DNA from: Fuerstiella sp.
GTDB lineage: Bacteria; Planctomycetota; Planctomycetia; Planctomycetales; Planctomycetaceae
Assembly: GCA_014238335.1 (NCBI GenBank)
Contig: JABABI010000078.1
Location: 245 to 34,279 of the forward strand
Reading direction: 5' to 3'
DNA: 34,035 nt
The notes beneath the pieces were generated by a model, which saw only the letters and a program-made list of their open reading frames with translations, did no database searches and had not been told where the DNA came from. Below, piece after piece: positions 1 to 6,696 of this stretch (within the stretch, counting starts at the first letter, position 1; every line of letters begins with the position of its first letter). The position numbers and the translations under genes were made by a program.

Positions 1-371
1 CCGATGCCGTCTCTGACAGGCTTACCCGCCACGCTCAACGGATGACCGCCGGCGTTCTTTCCCACAGCGACCTCGCCCCACTGAGTTGTCGCGGACTTCC
101 ATTTCAGACTGGTGAGTTTGATTTCGCCCTTCGGACCGGACAGTTTAGGTTCGATCCAGTCCGCCCAGTCACAGCTGAAACCATTGCCTCCGTCCGTCAC
201 GACAAGGTACAGATCTTTGGCACCCGAGATATCTGCCTGGACGGCCTGCTGATGGCTCGGAGTGTCAGCTGTCACGATCGCCGTGCTGGCGACCGGGATT
301 GCCGAATCCGCTGCATAAGTGGTGATTGCAGCGCCGAAAAAAAAACAGATGGTGAGAGAGACTAATCGCAC
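1..371 (-). CDS. Exported NPCBM/NEW2-domain protein, 5' part only
   Basis: Reading the minus strand from a GTG at 371 gives a typical signal peptide: a short basic start (MRLVSLTIC), a hydrophobic core and a YAAD cleavage region. The mature part contains YLVVTDGGNG, DWADW, then K-W-(S/R)-A-T-T-Q-W-G and GGHPLSVAGKPV. This is the pattern of NPCBM (novel putative carbohydrate-binding module) domains found at the N-terminus of planctomycete glycoside hydrolases and related exported proteins. The gene runs off the left edge after about 123 residues, so its catalytic part, if any, is unseen. The GTG start is preferred because GGAG lies 9 nt upstream and the signal peptide then begins normally; an in-frame ATG at 440 has no Shine-Dalgarno and would add 23 residues encoded partly by the 384-422 tandem repeat. 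The hydrophobic core is encoded across a run of nine T (plus-strand A, 337-345). A sugar-related role is inferred only from the domain. Confidence 0.72.
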   Translation of the reverse strand, partial: MRLVSLTICFFFGAAITTYAADSAIPVASTAIVTADTPSHQQAVQADISGAKDLYLVVTDGGNGFSCDWADWIEPKLSGPKGEIKLTSLKWKSATTQWGEVAVGKNAGGHPLSVAGKPVRDGI

Positions 372-383
372 TGGAAACGACTC

Positions 384-422
384 CGTGGATAAAAGAGGAG
401 CGTGGATAAAAGAGGAGCGTGG
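384..422. repeat. 17-bp tandem repeat (2.3 copies) with two DnaA-box-like sequences
   Basis: The unit CGTGGATAAAAGAGGAG occurs at 384-400 and 401-417, followed by CGTGG at 418-422. On the minus strand each full copy presents TTATCCACG, one base off the DnaA-box consensus TTATCCACA. It lies immediately upstream of the Shine-Dalgarno chosen for the NPCBM gene, so it would sit in that gene's 5' leader. Function unknown. Confidence 0.8.
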
Positions 423-689
423 GGAGGGAACACCCGGCATGCGTTGAATGTGTAACGTACGCATGATCACAAAATTCGGCCACAAATTCCACCAACGAAT
501 CCACCGCTGGACCACCAAGCCAGCTTTTCACGACAGACAGCAGCTGCGCAGGTGCCCGAACGAGTTCTTACGAAGATTTCTCGCAGCAAGAGCTGCCGAC
601 CATACAGGTCACTGTGGAGGTGATCCTGTGTACCGCCTGAGTCCTGCGGAACGGGCACTCAGGTGAAGTGAAGTTCGCTCTGCTGCCGG
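423..689. other. Intergenic region, no gene seen
   Basis: The stretch between the NPCBM gene leader and the glyS stop codon holds no reading frame with recognisable protein character on either strand. It holds the hairpin at 636-663 and presumably the promoter of the minus-strand NPCBM gene, but I see no convincing -35/-10 pair. Confidence 0.5.
636..663 (-). terminator. Hairpin 27 nt downstream of glyS, possible terminator
   Basis: A perfect 7-bp inverted repeat, CCTGAGT and ACTCAGG, encloses a 14-nt loop and begins 26 nt past the glyS stop codon. No T-run follows on the minus strand, so it is only a weak candidate for an intrinsic terminator. Confidence 0.3.
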
Positions 690-2348
690 TCACGCATTAA
701 GTCGAGCGGAGACCTCCTCTGCCACGCGGTCAGCAGGAATGCGGTCCTGTACCAGCGTATCCCGGTCTCGAATCGTCACCGTGCCGTCCGTCAAAGTGCC
801 ACCATCAACTGTAATGCAGTACGGCGTGCCAATCTCGTCCTGTCGGCGATAACGACGTCCGATCGCACCCTGCTGATCATACTGACAGTTGAGCCCCGCA
901 GCCTTCAATGCCCCGAAAACTTCAGCGGCCTTTTCAGGCATGCCTTCCTTCTTGATCAACGGGAACACCGCAGCCTTCACGGGGGCCAGCCGCGGATGGA
1001 ACTTCATCACAATTCGTTCCTGCATTTTTCCCTTCTCATCCGGCTGCTGATCCTCGTGGTACGCTTCACACAGAAATGCTAATGTCGCCCGGTCAGCACC
1101 GGCAGACGGTTCGATGACGTGAGGAACAAATCGTTCTTTCGCCTGATCGTCAAAGTAGCTCAGGTCCTTACCGCTGCCACGATGTCGTGGCTGGCCATGT
1201 TCGTTCAGTTCCGGCGCCAATTCCCCATTCTCATCCTTTGCCAGTTTGCCTTCCATGTGAGAACGCAGATCGAAGTCACCTCGGTGAGCAATTCCTTCGA
1301 GCTCACCGTATTCGCCGTCGTCAAGAAACGGAAACGCGTATTCAATGTCCGCCGTACCAACAGAGTAATGAGCCAACTCTTCGACATGGTGGTCACGCAA
1401 AATCAAGCGGTCCTTGCTGATACCCAGATCCAGGTACCATTGATAACGACGGTCTCGCCAATAGGTGTACCAGCCCGACGATGCGTCCGGTCGACAGAAG
1501 AACTCAATCTCCATCTGTTCGAACTCACGCGAGCGAAACGTGAAATTTCGAGGAGTGATCTCGTTGCGAAAACTCTTGCCGACCTGGCAGATGCCAAACG
1601 GCAGCTTCACGCGACTGCTATCCACGACGTTCTTGAAGTTGACGAAGATTCCCTGAGCCGTCTCCGGGCGCAGGTACGCAGCGTCATCATCCGTGCCCAG
1701 CGCACCGATGATGGTTTTCATCATCAGGTTGAATTCGCGAGGATCCGTTAGCGTCCCCGCTTTGGTCGCACCGGGAGCCACCACGTGTGAAAACTCGGAT
1801 ACGTCAATCTGGTCCAGTGTGGTAACGGCCCCATCCCATTCCAGCTTGTCGGCATACTTTTTCTTCATGCCGAATGCACGGAGAGCCTGAACGACAAGGT
1901 CTTCCACGAAATTCTCTTCCGTGGTGGCGACCGCTATTCGAGCTATCTCGGCGTCCGTGTTGTCCTGCTTGCTCGATTTGCCATCGCAGGACACCCAGCG
2001 GATCCGCACCTGATCCAGACGGAAACGACTTCTTGTTTCCCGGCAGTCCACCATCATGTCGTGGAACAGATCGTAATGGCCGGAACACTTCCAGACCTGA
2101 GGGTGCATGATCAACGCGGTCTCGACACCAACCATTTGGTACCTCGACGGTGCTGCGGCGGGCGGCAGCAGTTCGTTGTGGGCCGAGACCATATCGTGGT
2201 ACCAGCTGTCGCGAACGTTGCGTTTCAGTTCTGTACCCAGCGGGCCGTAATCCCAGAACCCATTTTGGCCACCGTAGATCTCTGAGTTCTGAAAGACGAA
2301 ACCACGCCGCTTGCAGAGTGCGACGATTTTCTCCATGGAACGACTCAT
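690..2348 (-). CDS. glyS: Glycyl-tRNA synthetase (single-chain, homodimeric class II type)
   Basis: Charges tRNA-Gly with glycine in the cytoplasm. The protein is about 552 residues and begins with the family hallmark KRRGFVF..SEIYGG..G.WDYGPLG. It then has the class II core: RPETAQG near residue 227, motif 2 (FRNEITPRN..FRSREFEQMEIEFF) near 260-284, and motif 3 as EPSAGADR. The C-terminal anticodon-binding domain is seen as LAPVKAAVFPL, GRRYRRQDEIGTP and TVTIRDRD. This is the eukaryote/archaea-like alpha2 enzyme, often named glyQS, not the alpha2beta2 form. The start used is the ATG at 2348 (MSRSMEKI); another in-frame ATG lies at 2336 and a TTG at 2357. It starts 25 nt after the stop of the upstream SDR gene on the same strand, so the two are probably co-transcribed. 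No strong Shine-Dalgarno is visible. Confidence 0.95.
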   Translation of the reverse strand: MSRSMEKIVALCKRRGFVFQNSEIYGGQNGFWDYGPLGTELKRNVRDSWYHDMVSAHNELLPPAAAPSRYQMVGVETALIMHPQVWKCSGHYDLFHDMMVDCRETRSRFRLDQVRIRWVSCDGKSSKQDNTDAEIARIAVATTEENFVEDLVVQALRAFGMKKKYADKLEWDGAVTTLDQIDVSEFSHVVAPGATKAGTLTDPREFNLMMKTIIGALGTDDDAAYLRPETAQGIFVNFKNVVDSSRVKLPFGICQVGKSFRNEITPRNFTFRSREFEQMEIEFFCRPDASSGWYTYWRDRRYQWYLDLGISKDRLILRDHHVEELAHYSVGTADIEYAFPFLDDGEYGELEGIAHRGDFDLRSHMEGKLAKDENGELAPELNEHGQPRHRGSGKDLSYFDDQAKERFVPHVIEPSAGADRATLAFLCEAYHEDQQPDEKGKMQERIVMKFHPRLAPVKAAVFPLIKKEGMPEKAAEVFGALKAAGLNCQYDQQGAIGRRYRRQDEIGTPYCITVDGGTLTDGTVTIRDRDTLVQDRIPADRVAEEVSARLNA

Positions 2349-2373
2349 GATTCTCAATTACTTTCTTTATTTT

Positions 2374-3252
2374 CTACGCCACGCGTCGCAAATTCACTTC
2401 GTCTGAATCGGCCTTCGACGCCAGACGCTCAAGCTCTTTCTGCTGCAAATCTGCCAGTCTGCGCTTCTTTTTTCGGCTGAACTGGTTGGCAAAATCAATC
2501 AAACCGGGAGCGAATCGTTTCAGCTGATACAGCCCGTGGGCCATCGGCGTGATCACGACCTGACGTTTGTTTCGTCGAATCGCCCGGATTGTCAGTGCAG
2601 CCACTCGGGTGGCAGAAGCACACAGAAAACAAGGCGGTGTTGGCACCCTGCCGTTTTCCGCGGCAGCGGCAGCTTCGTACAAATTGGTCTGCACCGGCCC
2701 CGGGCAGACAGCCGTGACGCCAATACCCTTGCGACCATACTCAGCGCGAAGGGCCTCAGTAAAGCCGATCAGGCCAAACTTGCTGGTATGATACGCCGCA
2801 AAACGTCCGCCGGCGACCATTCCCGAGATGCTGCACATATTAGCGATGTGAGCGTCCGGTCGTTCCATTAAACGGGGCAGAAAGTGATTGGTAATCCGAA
2901 TCGGCGCAAGCAGGTTGATCGCCATCAGCCAGTCCCACTGCTGCTGAGTCATGGCATGCGTCTGTCCGTAGTACGCCACGCCCGCATTGTTGATCAACAG
3001 ATCGATAACATCCGCATTTCGGTCGAAGTCACAAAGCGTGCTGCTGATCGCGGATGAATCGGCAAGATCGCAGACTCGGGTCCGGACCTGCACACGCTGC
3101 CCGGTGACCCGGGCCACATCATTCAGACCGCCTTCATCGATATCAACCAGATACAAATTACATCCCAGCATCGAAAGCTGAAACGCCAGCTCACGACCGA
3201 TGCCGGAAGCCGCTCCGGTCAGAAATGCGGTCTTGTTTTCAAACGTTTTCAC
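2374..3252 (-). CDS. Short-chain dehydrogenase/reductase (SDR)
   Basis: A 292-residue NAD(P)-dependent oxidoreductase of unknown substrate. The Rossmann glycine motif TGAASGIG is at residues 12-19, an acidic residue after beta-2 (LVDID, 35-39) favours NAD(H), NNAG is at 88-91, the catalytic serine lies in SISG (141-144) and YHTSK gives Tyr154 and Lys158. After the substrate region (CPGPVQTNLY) the protein ends in a long basic tail with FSRKKKRRLADLQQKELERLASK, which is unusual for a minimal SDR and could contact membrane or nucleic acid; that is inference. The start is a GTG at 3252 with a near-perfect Shine-Dalgarno, AAGGAG, 5 nt upstream; reading the open frame further upstream would add about 84 residues without family character. 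It lies just upstream of glyS on the same strand. Confidence 0.9.
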   Translation of the reverse strand: MKTFENKTAFLTGAASGIGRELAFQLSMLGCNLYLVDIDEGGLNDVARVTGQRVQVRTRVCDLADSSAISSTLCDFDRNADVIDLLINNAGVAYYGQTHAMTQQQWDWLMAINLLAPIRITNHFLPRLMERPDAHIANMCSISGMVAGGRFAAYHTSKFGLIGFTEALRAEYGRKGIGVTAVCPGPVQTNLYEAAAAAENGRVPTPPCFLCASATRVAALTIRAIRRNKRQVVITPMAHGLYQLKRFAPGLIDFANQFSRKKKRRLADLQQKELERLASKADSDEVNLRRVA

Positions 3253-3627
3253 AATTGCTCCTTCGTCGTGAAACTGCGTCGCGCTACGCACAGTCGTCCG
3301 GACCGCACTATCCCCGACCTCACCAACAAACGATCTTAACGCGTTCCGTTCTCTGCGAAAAGACGTGTCAACGGACAAACGGGTGAGGTCCCGTCGCGAG
3401 CCATGACCAACGACTGTACAATCAGGTGATGGCTCACCCTGCCTCCCGCGAAACCGGCCCAAACCGCGGAAAACAGCAGAACCGGAAAACTGTGGGCAAT
3501 TCAAGAGGACATCAATTCGCTTCCTGATACAATCAAGTCGCCGAATTTGAGCTGTGGATTCCGCCAGCTAACAAGTGGATTGCACGCGGATTCAGACGTC
3601 GTTACCAGGTTTGGTGAAAAGCACCTG
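3253..3627. other. Divergent intergenic region between SDR and GNAT genes
   Basis: Must hold promoters for both the minus-strand SDR (with its AAGGAG ribosome-binding site at its edge) and the plus-strand acetyltransferase. Open frames run into it from both sides, but their translations do not look like protein-family sequence. No confident promoter hexamers, repeats or small genes were seen. Confidence 0.45.
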
Positions 3628-4245
3628 ATGGCACAGCACCGTTACAAACGCTTCCGCATGGAGCTTGACTTCCGCTTTGCTGAACTGCCGGCCTCCGTTC
3701 TTCCCGATGGTTATCATTGGCTCGCGTGGCGACCGATGCTTTCTGAGCGACATGCTCAGATAAAATGGCGTTCGTTTCGTGGAGACCTGGACGGAAAGGT
3801 GTTCACGTGTCTGAGCGAGATCGAAGGCTGTCGTCGGCTGATCAGTGACATCGGTAGACAGCCGATGTTCTGCCCCGAGGCCACGTGGCTCGCAGTCTTT
3901 CAGCCGGAACCATCATGGCCTGCGGATGACTGCGGCACCATTCAGGGAATCAGCCGCTCAGGTGGCGTAGGATCGATTCAAAACGTGGGCATCGTTCCGG
4001 AACATCGAGGCAATGGTGTGGGCAAAGCGATCGTGCTAAGAAGCCTGGAAGGTTTTCAGCAACAGGGCCTGACCTTTGCGTCTCTGGAAGTAACGGCGTT
4101 GAATCGAGTGGCCGTGCGACTCTATCAGACACTCGGTTTCCGAATCACCCGCGTGTTGTATCGCGATGCAGACGGCGGCAAAGTGATTCGAGGAACGGAA
4201 CGAGCCCCGCTGCAAGGCGAACGCGAGTTAATATCAACGTCGTGA
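3628..4245 (+). CDS. GNAT-family N-acetyltransferase
   Basis: A roughly 205-residue acetyl-CoA-dependent acetyltransferase. The C-terminal half has the GNAT acetyl-CoA loop (VGIVPEHRGNGVGKAIV, the R-G-N-G-x-G form of motif A) followed by LEVTALNRVAVRLYQTLGFRI, the usual motif B with the Asn and Tyr near the active site. The N-terminal part (RYKRFRMELDFR, then AWRPMLSERHAQIKWRSFRGDLDG) is a conserved opening that I associate with planctomycete GNATs. Translation is placed at the ATG at 3628; the frame is open up to a TTG at 3547, but the extra 27 residues lack family character. Substrate cannot be told. Its stop lies 14 bp from the stop of convergent rsmG. Confidence 0.85.
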   Translation: MAQHRYKRFRMELDFRFAELPASVLPDGYHWLAWRPMLSERHAQIKWRSFRGDLDGKVFTCLSEIEGCRRLISDIGRQPMFCPEATWLAVFQPEPSWPADDCGTIQGISRSGGVGSIQNVGIVPEHRGNGVGKAIVLRSLEGFQQQGLTFASLEVTALNRVAVRLYQTLGFRITRVLYRDADGGKVIRGTERAPLQGERELISTS

Positions 4246-4259
4246 GAGCAGGGTCCTGT

Positions 4260-4907
4260 TCACCGATTGTACGTCACCGACAAAATGACGCTGTTGCTGT
4301 CATGTCCTGGTGTTCGGTATTCCTTAATCACGTCCAGTGAAACGTTATTCAGAAGTCCTTCTGCCTCTGCCTCTGCGCGTTCGGCTGTCCACCGCGGTCC
4401 TTTGATCATCAACAGTTGGCCGAATGCGCCGGAGCGTCGCTGCAGCCAGAACAGCAGTTTCCGGATGGGGGCCACCGCCCGAGCCGTCAGAACGTCGAAC
4501 TGATGTTTCTTCAGCACGTCTTCCGCGCGTGCAGCATGAACGTTGACGGCCAGGTCCGTCTTCTGCACGATGGTCGTCAGAACATTCGCTTTCTTGCTTG
4601 TGGATTCCGCCAGAGCAACCGTCAGGTCGGGACGAAGAATGGCCAGCGGAATCCCGGGAACTCCGCCGCCTGATCCCACATCCAGCACGGATTGACCGGA
4701 TTCAATCTGCGCCGAAAGCTGCAGTGTGTCAATCAGGTCCCGCAAGACAAAAGATTCAAAGTCTGTGTGACGAGTCAGATTGATTTTGGTGTTCCAGTCC
4801 CAGAGTAACTCTGTATATCGACACAGGCGTTCACGTTCTGCGGCGCCGACAGAAAGATCGTGACGCGTGATGGCAGCGGACAGATCGTCCAGAGACGTAG
4901 TGGTCAT
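4260..4907 (-). CDS. rsmG: 16S rRNA (guanine-527-N7)-methyltransferase RsmG (GidB)
   Basis: Methylates N7 of G527 in the 530 loop of 16S rRNA using S-adenosylmethionine. At 215 residues it has the normal family length. The N-terminal helix region carries the hallmark LLWDWNTKINLTRHTDFESFVLRDLIDTL, the SAM site is VLDVGSGGGVPGIPLAI, and ESTSKKANVL plus TARAVAPIRKLL are the next conserved blocks. The ATG at 4907 has AGGA upstream at good spacing. A strong hairpin (4922-4954) sits just upstream of that ribosome-binding site. Despite the historical link of gidB with replication origins, no gidA, parA/parB or dnaA gene is seen nearby. Convergent with the GNAT gene. Confidence 0.95.
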   Translation of the reverse strand: MTTTSLDDLSAAITRHDLSVGAAERERLCRYTELLWDWNTKINLTRHTDFESFVLRDLIDTLQLSAQIESGQSVLDVGSGGGVPGIPLAILRPDLTVALAESTSKKANVLTTIVQKTDLAVNVHAARAEDVLKKHQFDVLTARAVAPIRKLLFWLQRRSGAFGQLLMIKGPRWTAERAEAEAEGLLNNVSLDVIKEYRTPGHDSNSVILSVTYNR

Positions 4908-4921
4908 TCGAATTCCTGATA

Positions 4922-4954
4922 GGGAATGGCCCGGCTGCCGATCCGGCCGTTCCC
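4922..4954 (-). promoter_or_regulatory. Strong hairpin in the rsmG 5' leader
   Basis: GGGAATGGCC (4922-4931) pairs with GGCCGTTCCC (4945-4954): ten pairs including one G-U-type position, enclosing a 13-nt loop. On the minus strand it ends 14 nt before the rsmG start codon, immediately ahead of the AGGA ribosome-binding site. No T-run follows, so it is not a classic terminator for the upstream isomerase-like gene; an mRNA leader structure or processing site is possible. Confidence 0.45.
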
Positions 4955-5022
4955 GTGCATCATTCTAGGAAATGCGAGCAAGGTTCGTCTTACGCGCCAA
5001 GAAAAAGATCTTATTGGCTTCG

Positions 5023-5940
5023 TTAGCCCAACCCAAATGCTTTGTCCATGTTGTCTGAAACTTCTTTCAGCCGCTCGGGGCCGCCTCCGCCGACTTCCGC
5101 AGCTGCCCAGCCGGAGTAGTTGATCTCCAGCAGAGCTTTGCGAACGTCGGCCCAGTCGAGATCGCCTTCACCGATCTTTGTGAACTTGCCCGCCGCACGT
5201 GAAAACCCCTTCAGGTCCAGTTTGATAATCCGTGTGCCGAGCTGACGAATCCAGTCGCCCATACTGCCATACTTCCAGTGATTGCCAATATCGAACTGCA
5301 TGCCGACCCAGGGAGAATTGATTTCATCGACGTACTTCACAAACCTGTCCGCAGTCTGCGTCGAATCGCCTTCGTGGTCATAGAGAAACTGATTCCAGAC
5401 ATTTTCAATAGCAATGTGGATCCCCAGTTCCGCCGCCAGTGGAACGGCCTTTGAAATATTATCTATCGATCGTTTCCAGATTTCATCCTCCGAACCGTCA
5501 CTGCCACGCCCGATCACCAGCAGTGCCGTGTTGCCGCCGACAGCGTGCGTAAAACGCAGCGCCCCCTTTAAAGAATCAAGCGCCTCAGCACGGACATCCG
5601 GATCCGGATCTGTGTGGCGAATATTCCAGTGCGTTGAATTGACCGTGCCATCCACGGGCAAACCGGATTCATTGATGGCCTTTTTCGCTTCTGCAACGTT
5701 CGTCCCCGGCGCGTTCAGCTCAATACCGTCAAAGCCCGCCGCCTTTGCGGCTTTGAACTTGTCGGTCAGGGAACCATCAACACGCACCATCCCAATCTTC
5801 AAGGTCTTGTACAGCCGTCCTTTCAACGTATCAGGTGTCACCAGTGCAGCACTCGTGCTGCCGACGGCAAATCCTGCGGACAGTGCGGCGGCCGTTGAAG
5901 ACTGCAGAAAGGATCTGCGGGAAAAATCGGAGTATGTCAT
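5023..5940 (-). CDS. Tat-exported sugar phosphate isomerase/epimerase-like TIM-barrel protein
   Basis: A 305-residue protein of the xylose-isomerase-like TIM-barrel (AP endonuclease 2) superfamily. The N-terminus has a twin-arginine signal (SRRSFLQ, residues 7-13, then an alanine-rich core ending around STSAAL), so the protein is expected in the periplasm. Barrel landmarks in order are GFDGIELNAPG, LLVIGRG, HIAIENVWN (Glu ligand of the divalent metal), VGMQFDIGNHW (Asp and His), IKLDLKGFS, IGEGDLDW and WAAAEVGGGG (final Glu). The metal site therefore looks complete, unlike in the related gene at 15443. Planctomycetes have many such exported paralogues; the substrate is not known. The ATG at 5940 has only a weak AG-rich site, and a run of nine C (plus-strand G, 5960-5968) lies about 20 nt upstream in the leader. 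Confidence 0.88.
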   Translation of the reverse strand: MTYSDFSRRSFLQSSTAAALSAGFAVGSTSAALVTPDTLKGRLYKTLKIGMVRVDGSLTDKFKAAKAAGFDGIELNAPGTNVAEAKKAINESGLPVDGTVNSTHWNIRHTDPDPDVRAEALDSLKGALRFTHAVGGNTALLVIGRGSDGSEDEIWKRSIDNISKAVPLAAELGIHIAIENVWNQFLYDHEGDSTQTADRFVKYVDEINSPWVGMQFDIGNHWKYGSMGDWIRQLGTRIIKLDLKGFSRAAGKFTKIGEGDLDWADVRKALLEINYSGWAAAEVGGGGPERLKEVSDNMDKAFGLG

Positions 5941-5959
5941 GAACCGAACTTTCGGTGAA

Positions 5960-5968
5960 GGGGGGGGG
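5960..5968. repeat. G9 homopolymer tract in a 5' leader
   Basis: Nine consecutive G on the plus strand, read as C9 in the leader of the Tat-exported isomerase-like gene, about 20 nt before its start codon. Tracts of this length can slip during replication; whether this one varies is unknown. Confidence 0.6.
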
Positions 5969-6029
5969 CGGAAACGGGGAACAGGATGTTACCGTCAACT
6001 CGAACGAAGGAACAGTCTCTGGCTCCAAG

Positions 6030-6473
6030 CTATTCGGCATCGGGTCTGCGCAATACCAGAACCGGACATTCTGACAGACGGACAGCATTTTCGGCAACGG
6101 AACCAAGCAGTAGGCGTTTGACGCCACCATAACCATGTGAGGGAATTACAATCAGTCCCGCTGAGATGCCTTTCGCGTACTCAGCGATCTGTACGCCCGG
6201 CTGACCGTCCAGAACTACCTGCCGCAGCCCCGGAAAACCATGTTTCGAAAGGAATTCAGAAAAATGCTGTCGCACCGAGGCCTGGCGATCGGCGTCGCTG
6301 GGAATGGCCAGATGTTTCATGTCTGGAGCAATCTGGTCCAGCACGGGCACAACGTGCAGAACATGAATCTGGTTCCTGTCCTGAGCCAGTCGCAGCGCCG
6401 TTGCTATCGCCGTCACCGACATGCCCGAAAAGTCGACGGGGACAACAATGGGTTCGGAAGTTTCCCATACCAT
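6030..6473 (-). CDS. Universal stress protein, UspA family (ATP-binding type)
   Basis: A 147-residue single-domain Usp protein. The N-terminal strand PIVVPVDFSGMS carries the conserved Asp, HVLHVVPV is the third strand, and the C-terminus has the nucleotide-binding motif G-x2-G-x9-G-(S/T) as SHGYGGVKRLLLGSVAE followed by CPVLVLRR. The motif indicates an ATP-binding rather than UspA-like non-binding member. The start chosen is the ATG at 6473, with AGGAG 8 nt upstream; the frame continues to a TTG at 6503. Its role is presumably in stress or starvation survival, by family. It lies downstream of zwf on the same strand with a 223-bp gap. Confidence 0.9.
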   Translation of the reverse strand: MVWETSEPIVVPVDFSGMSVTAIATALRLAQDRNQIHVLHVVPVLDQIAPDMKHLAIPSDADRQASVRQHFSEFLSKHGFPGLRQVVLDGQPGVQIAEYAKGISAGLIVIPSHGYGGVKRLLLGSVAENAVRLSECPVLVLRRPDAE

Positions 6474-6696
6474 TCCGCTCGCTCCTGCTGTAGCGACGAT
6501 CAATCTCTGAACTCAACACCTGTAGTTTAACGCATTCCATCCAGAGTGCGGACGGCGGCAAGCCTCTTTGTCCGCTTTATCCCGCGATCCGTCATTCGGC
6601 GTCATGCTGAGAGAATGCTGTTTTTTCTGACCGACCGTCGGAATTTCAGTGAATCAGAAACAACGAGAAGACGCCGTAGACATTTGCTTCGGAACG

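Noticed and set aside
3253..3504. N-terminal extension of the SDR to 376 residues
   Set aside because: A GTG at 3252 with AAGGAG at ideal spacing starts the normal SDR fold; the upstream residues have no domain character.
384..4907. Possible replication origin, suggested by DnaA-box-like repeats and by rsmG (gidB)
   Set aside because: Only two near-consensus boxes, no dnaA, dnaN, gidA or parAB genes, no AT-rich unwinding region seen. Kept only as a low-level finding on the repeat.
5941..6136. Minus-strand frame of about 100 codons between the USP and isomerase-like genes
   Set aside because: It overlaps both real genes out of frame and includes the C9 tract; no protein features.
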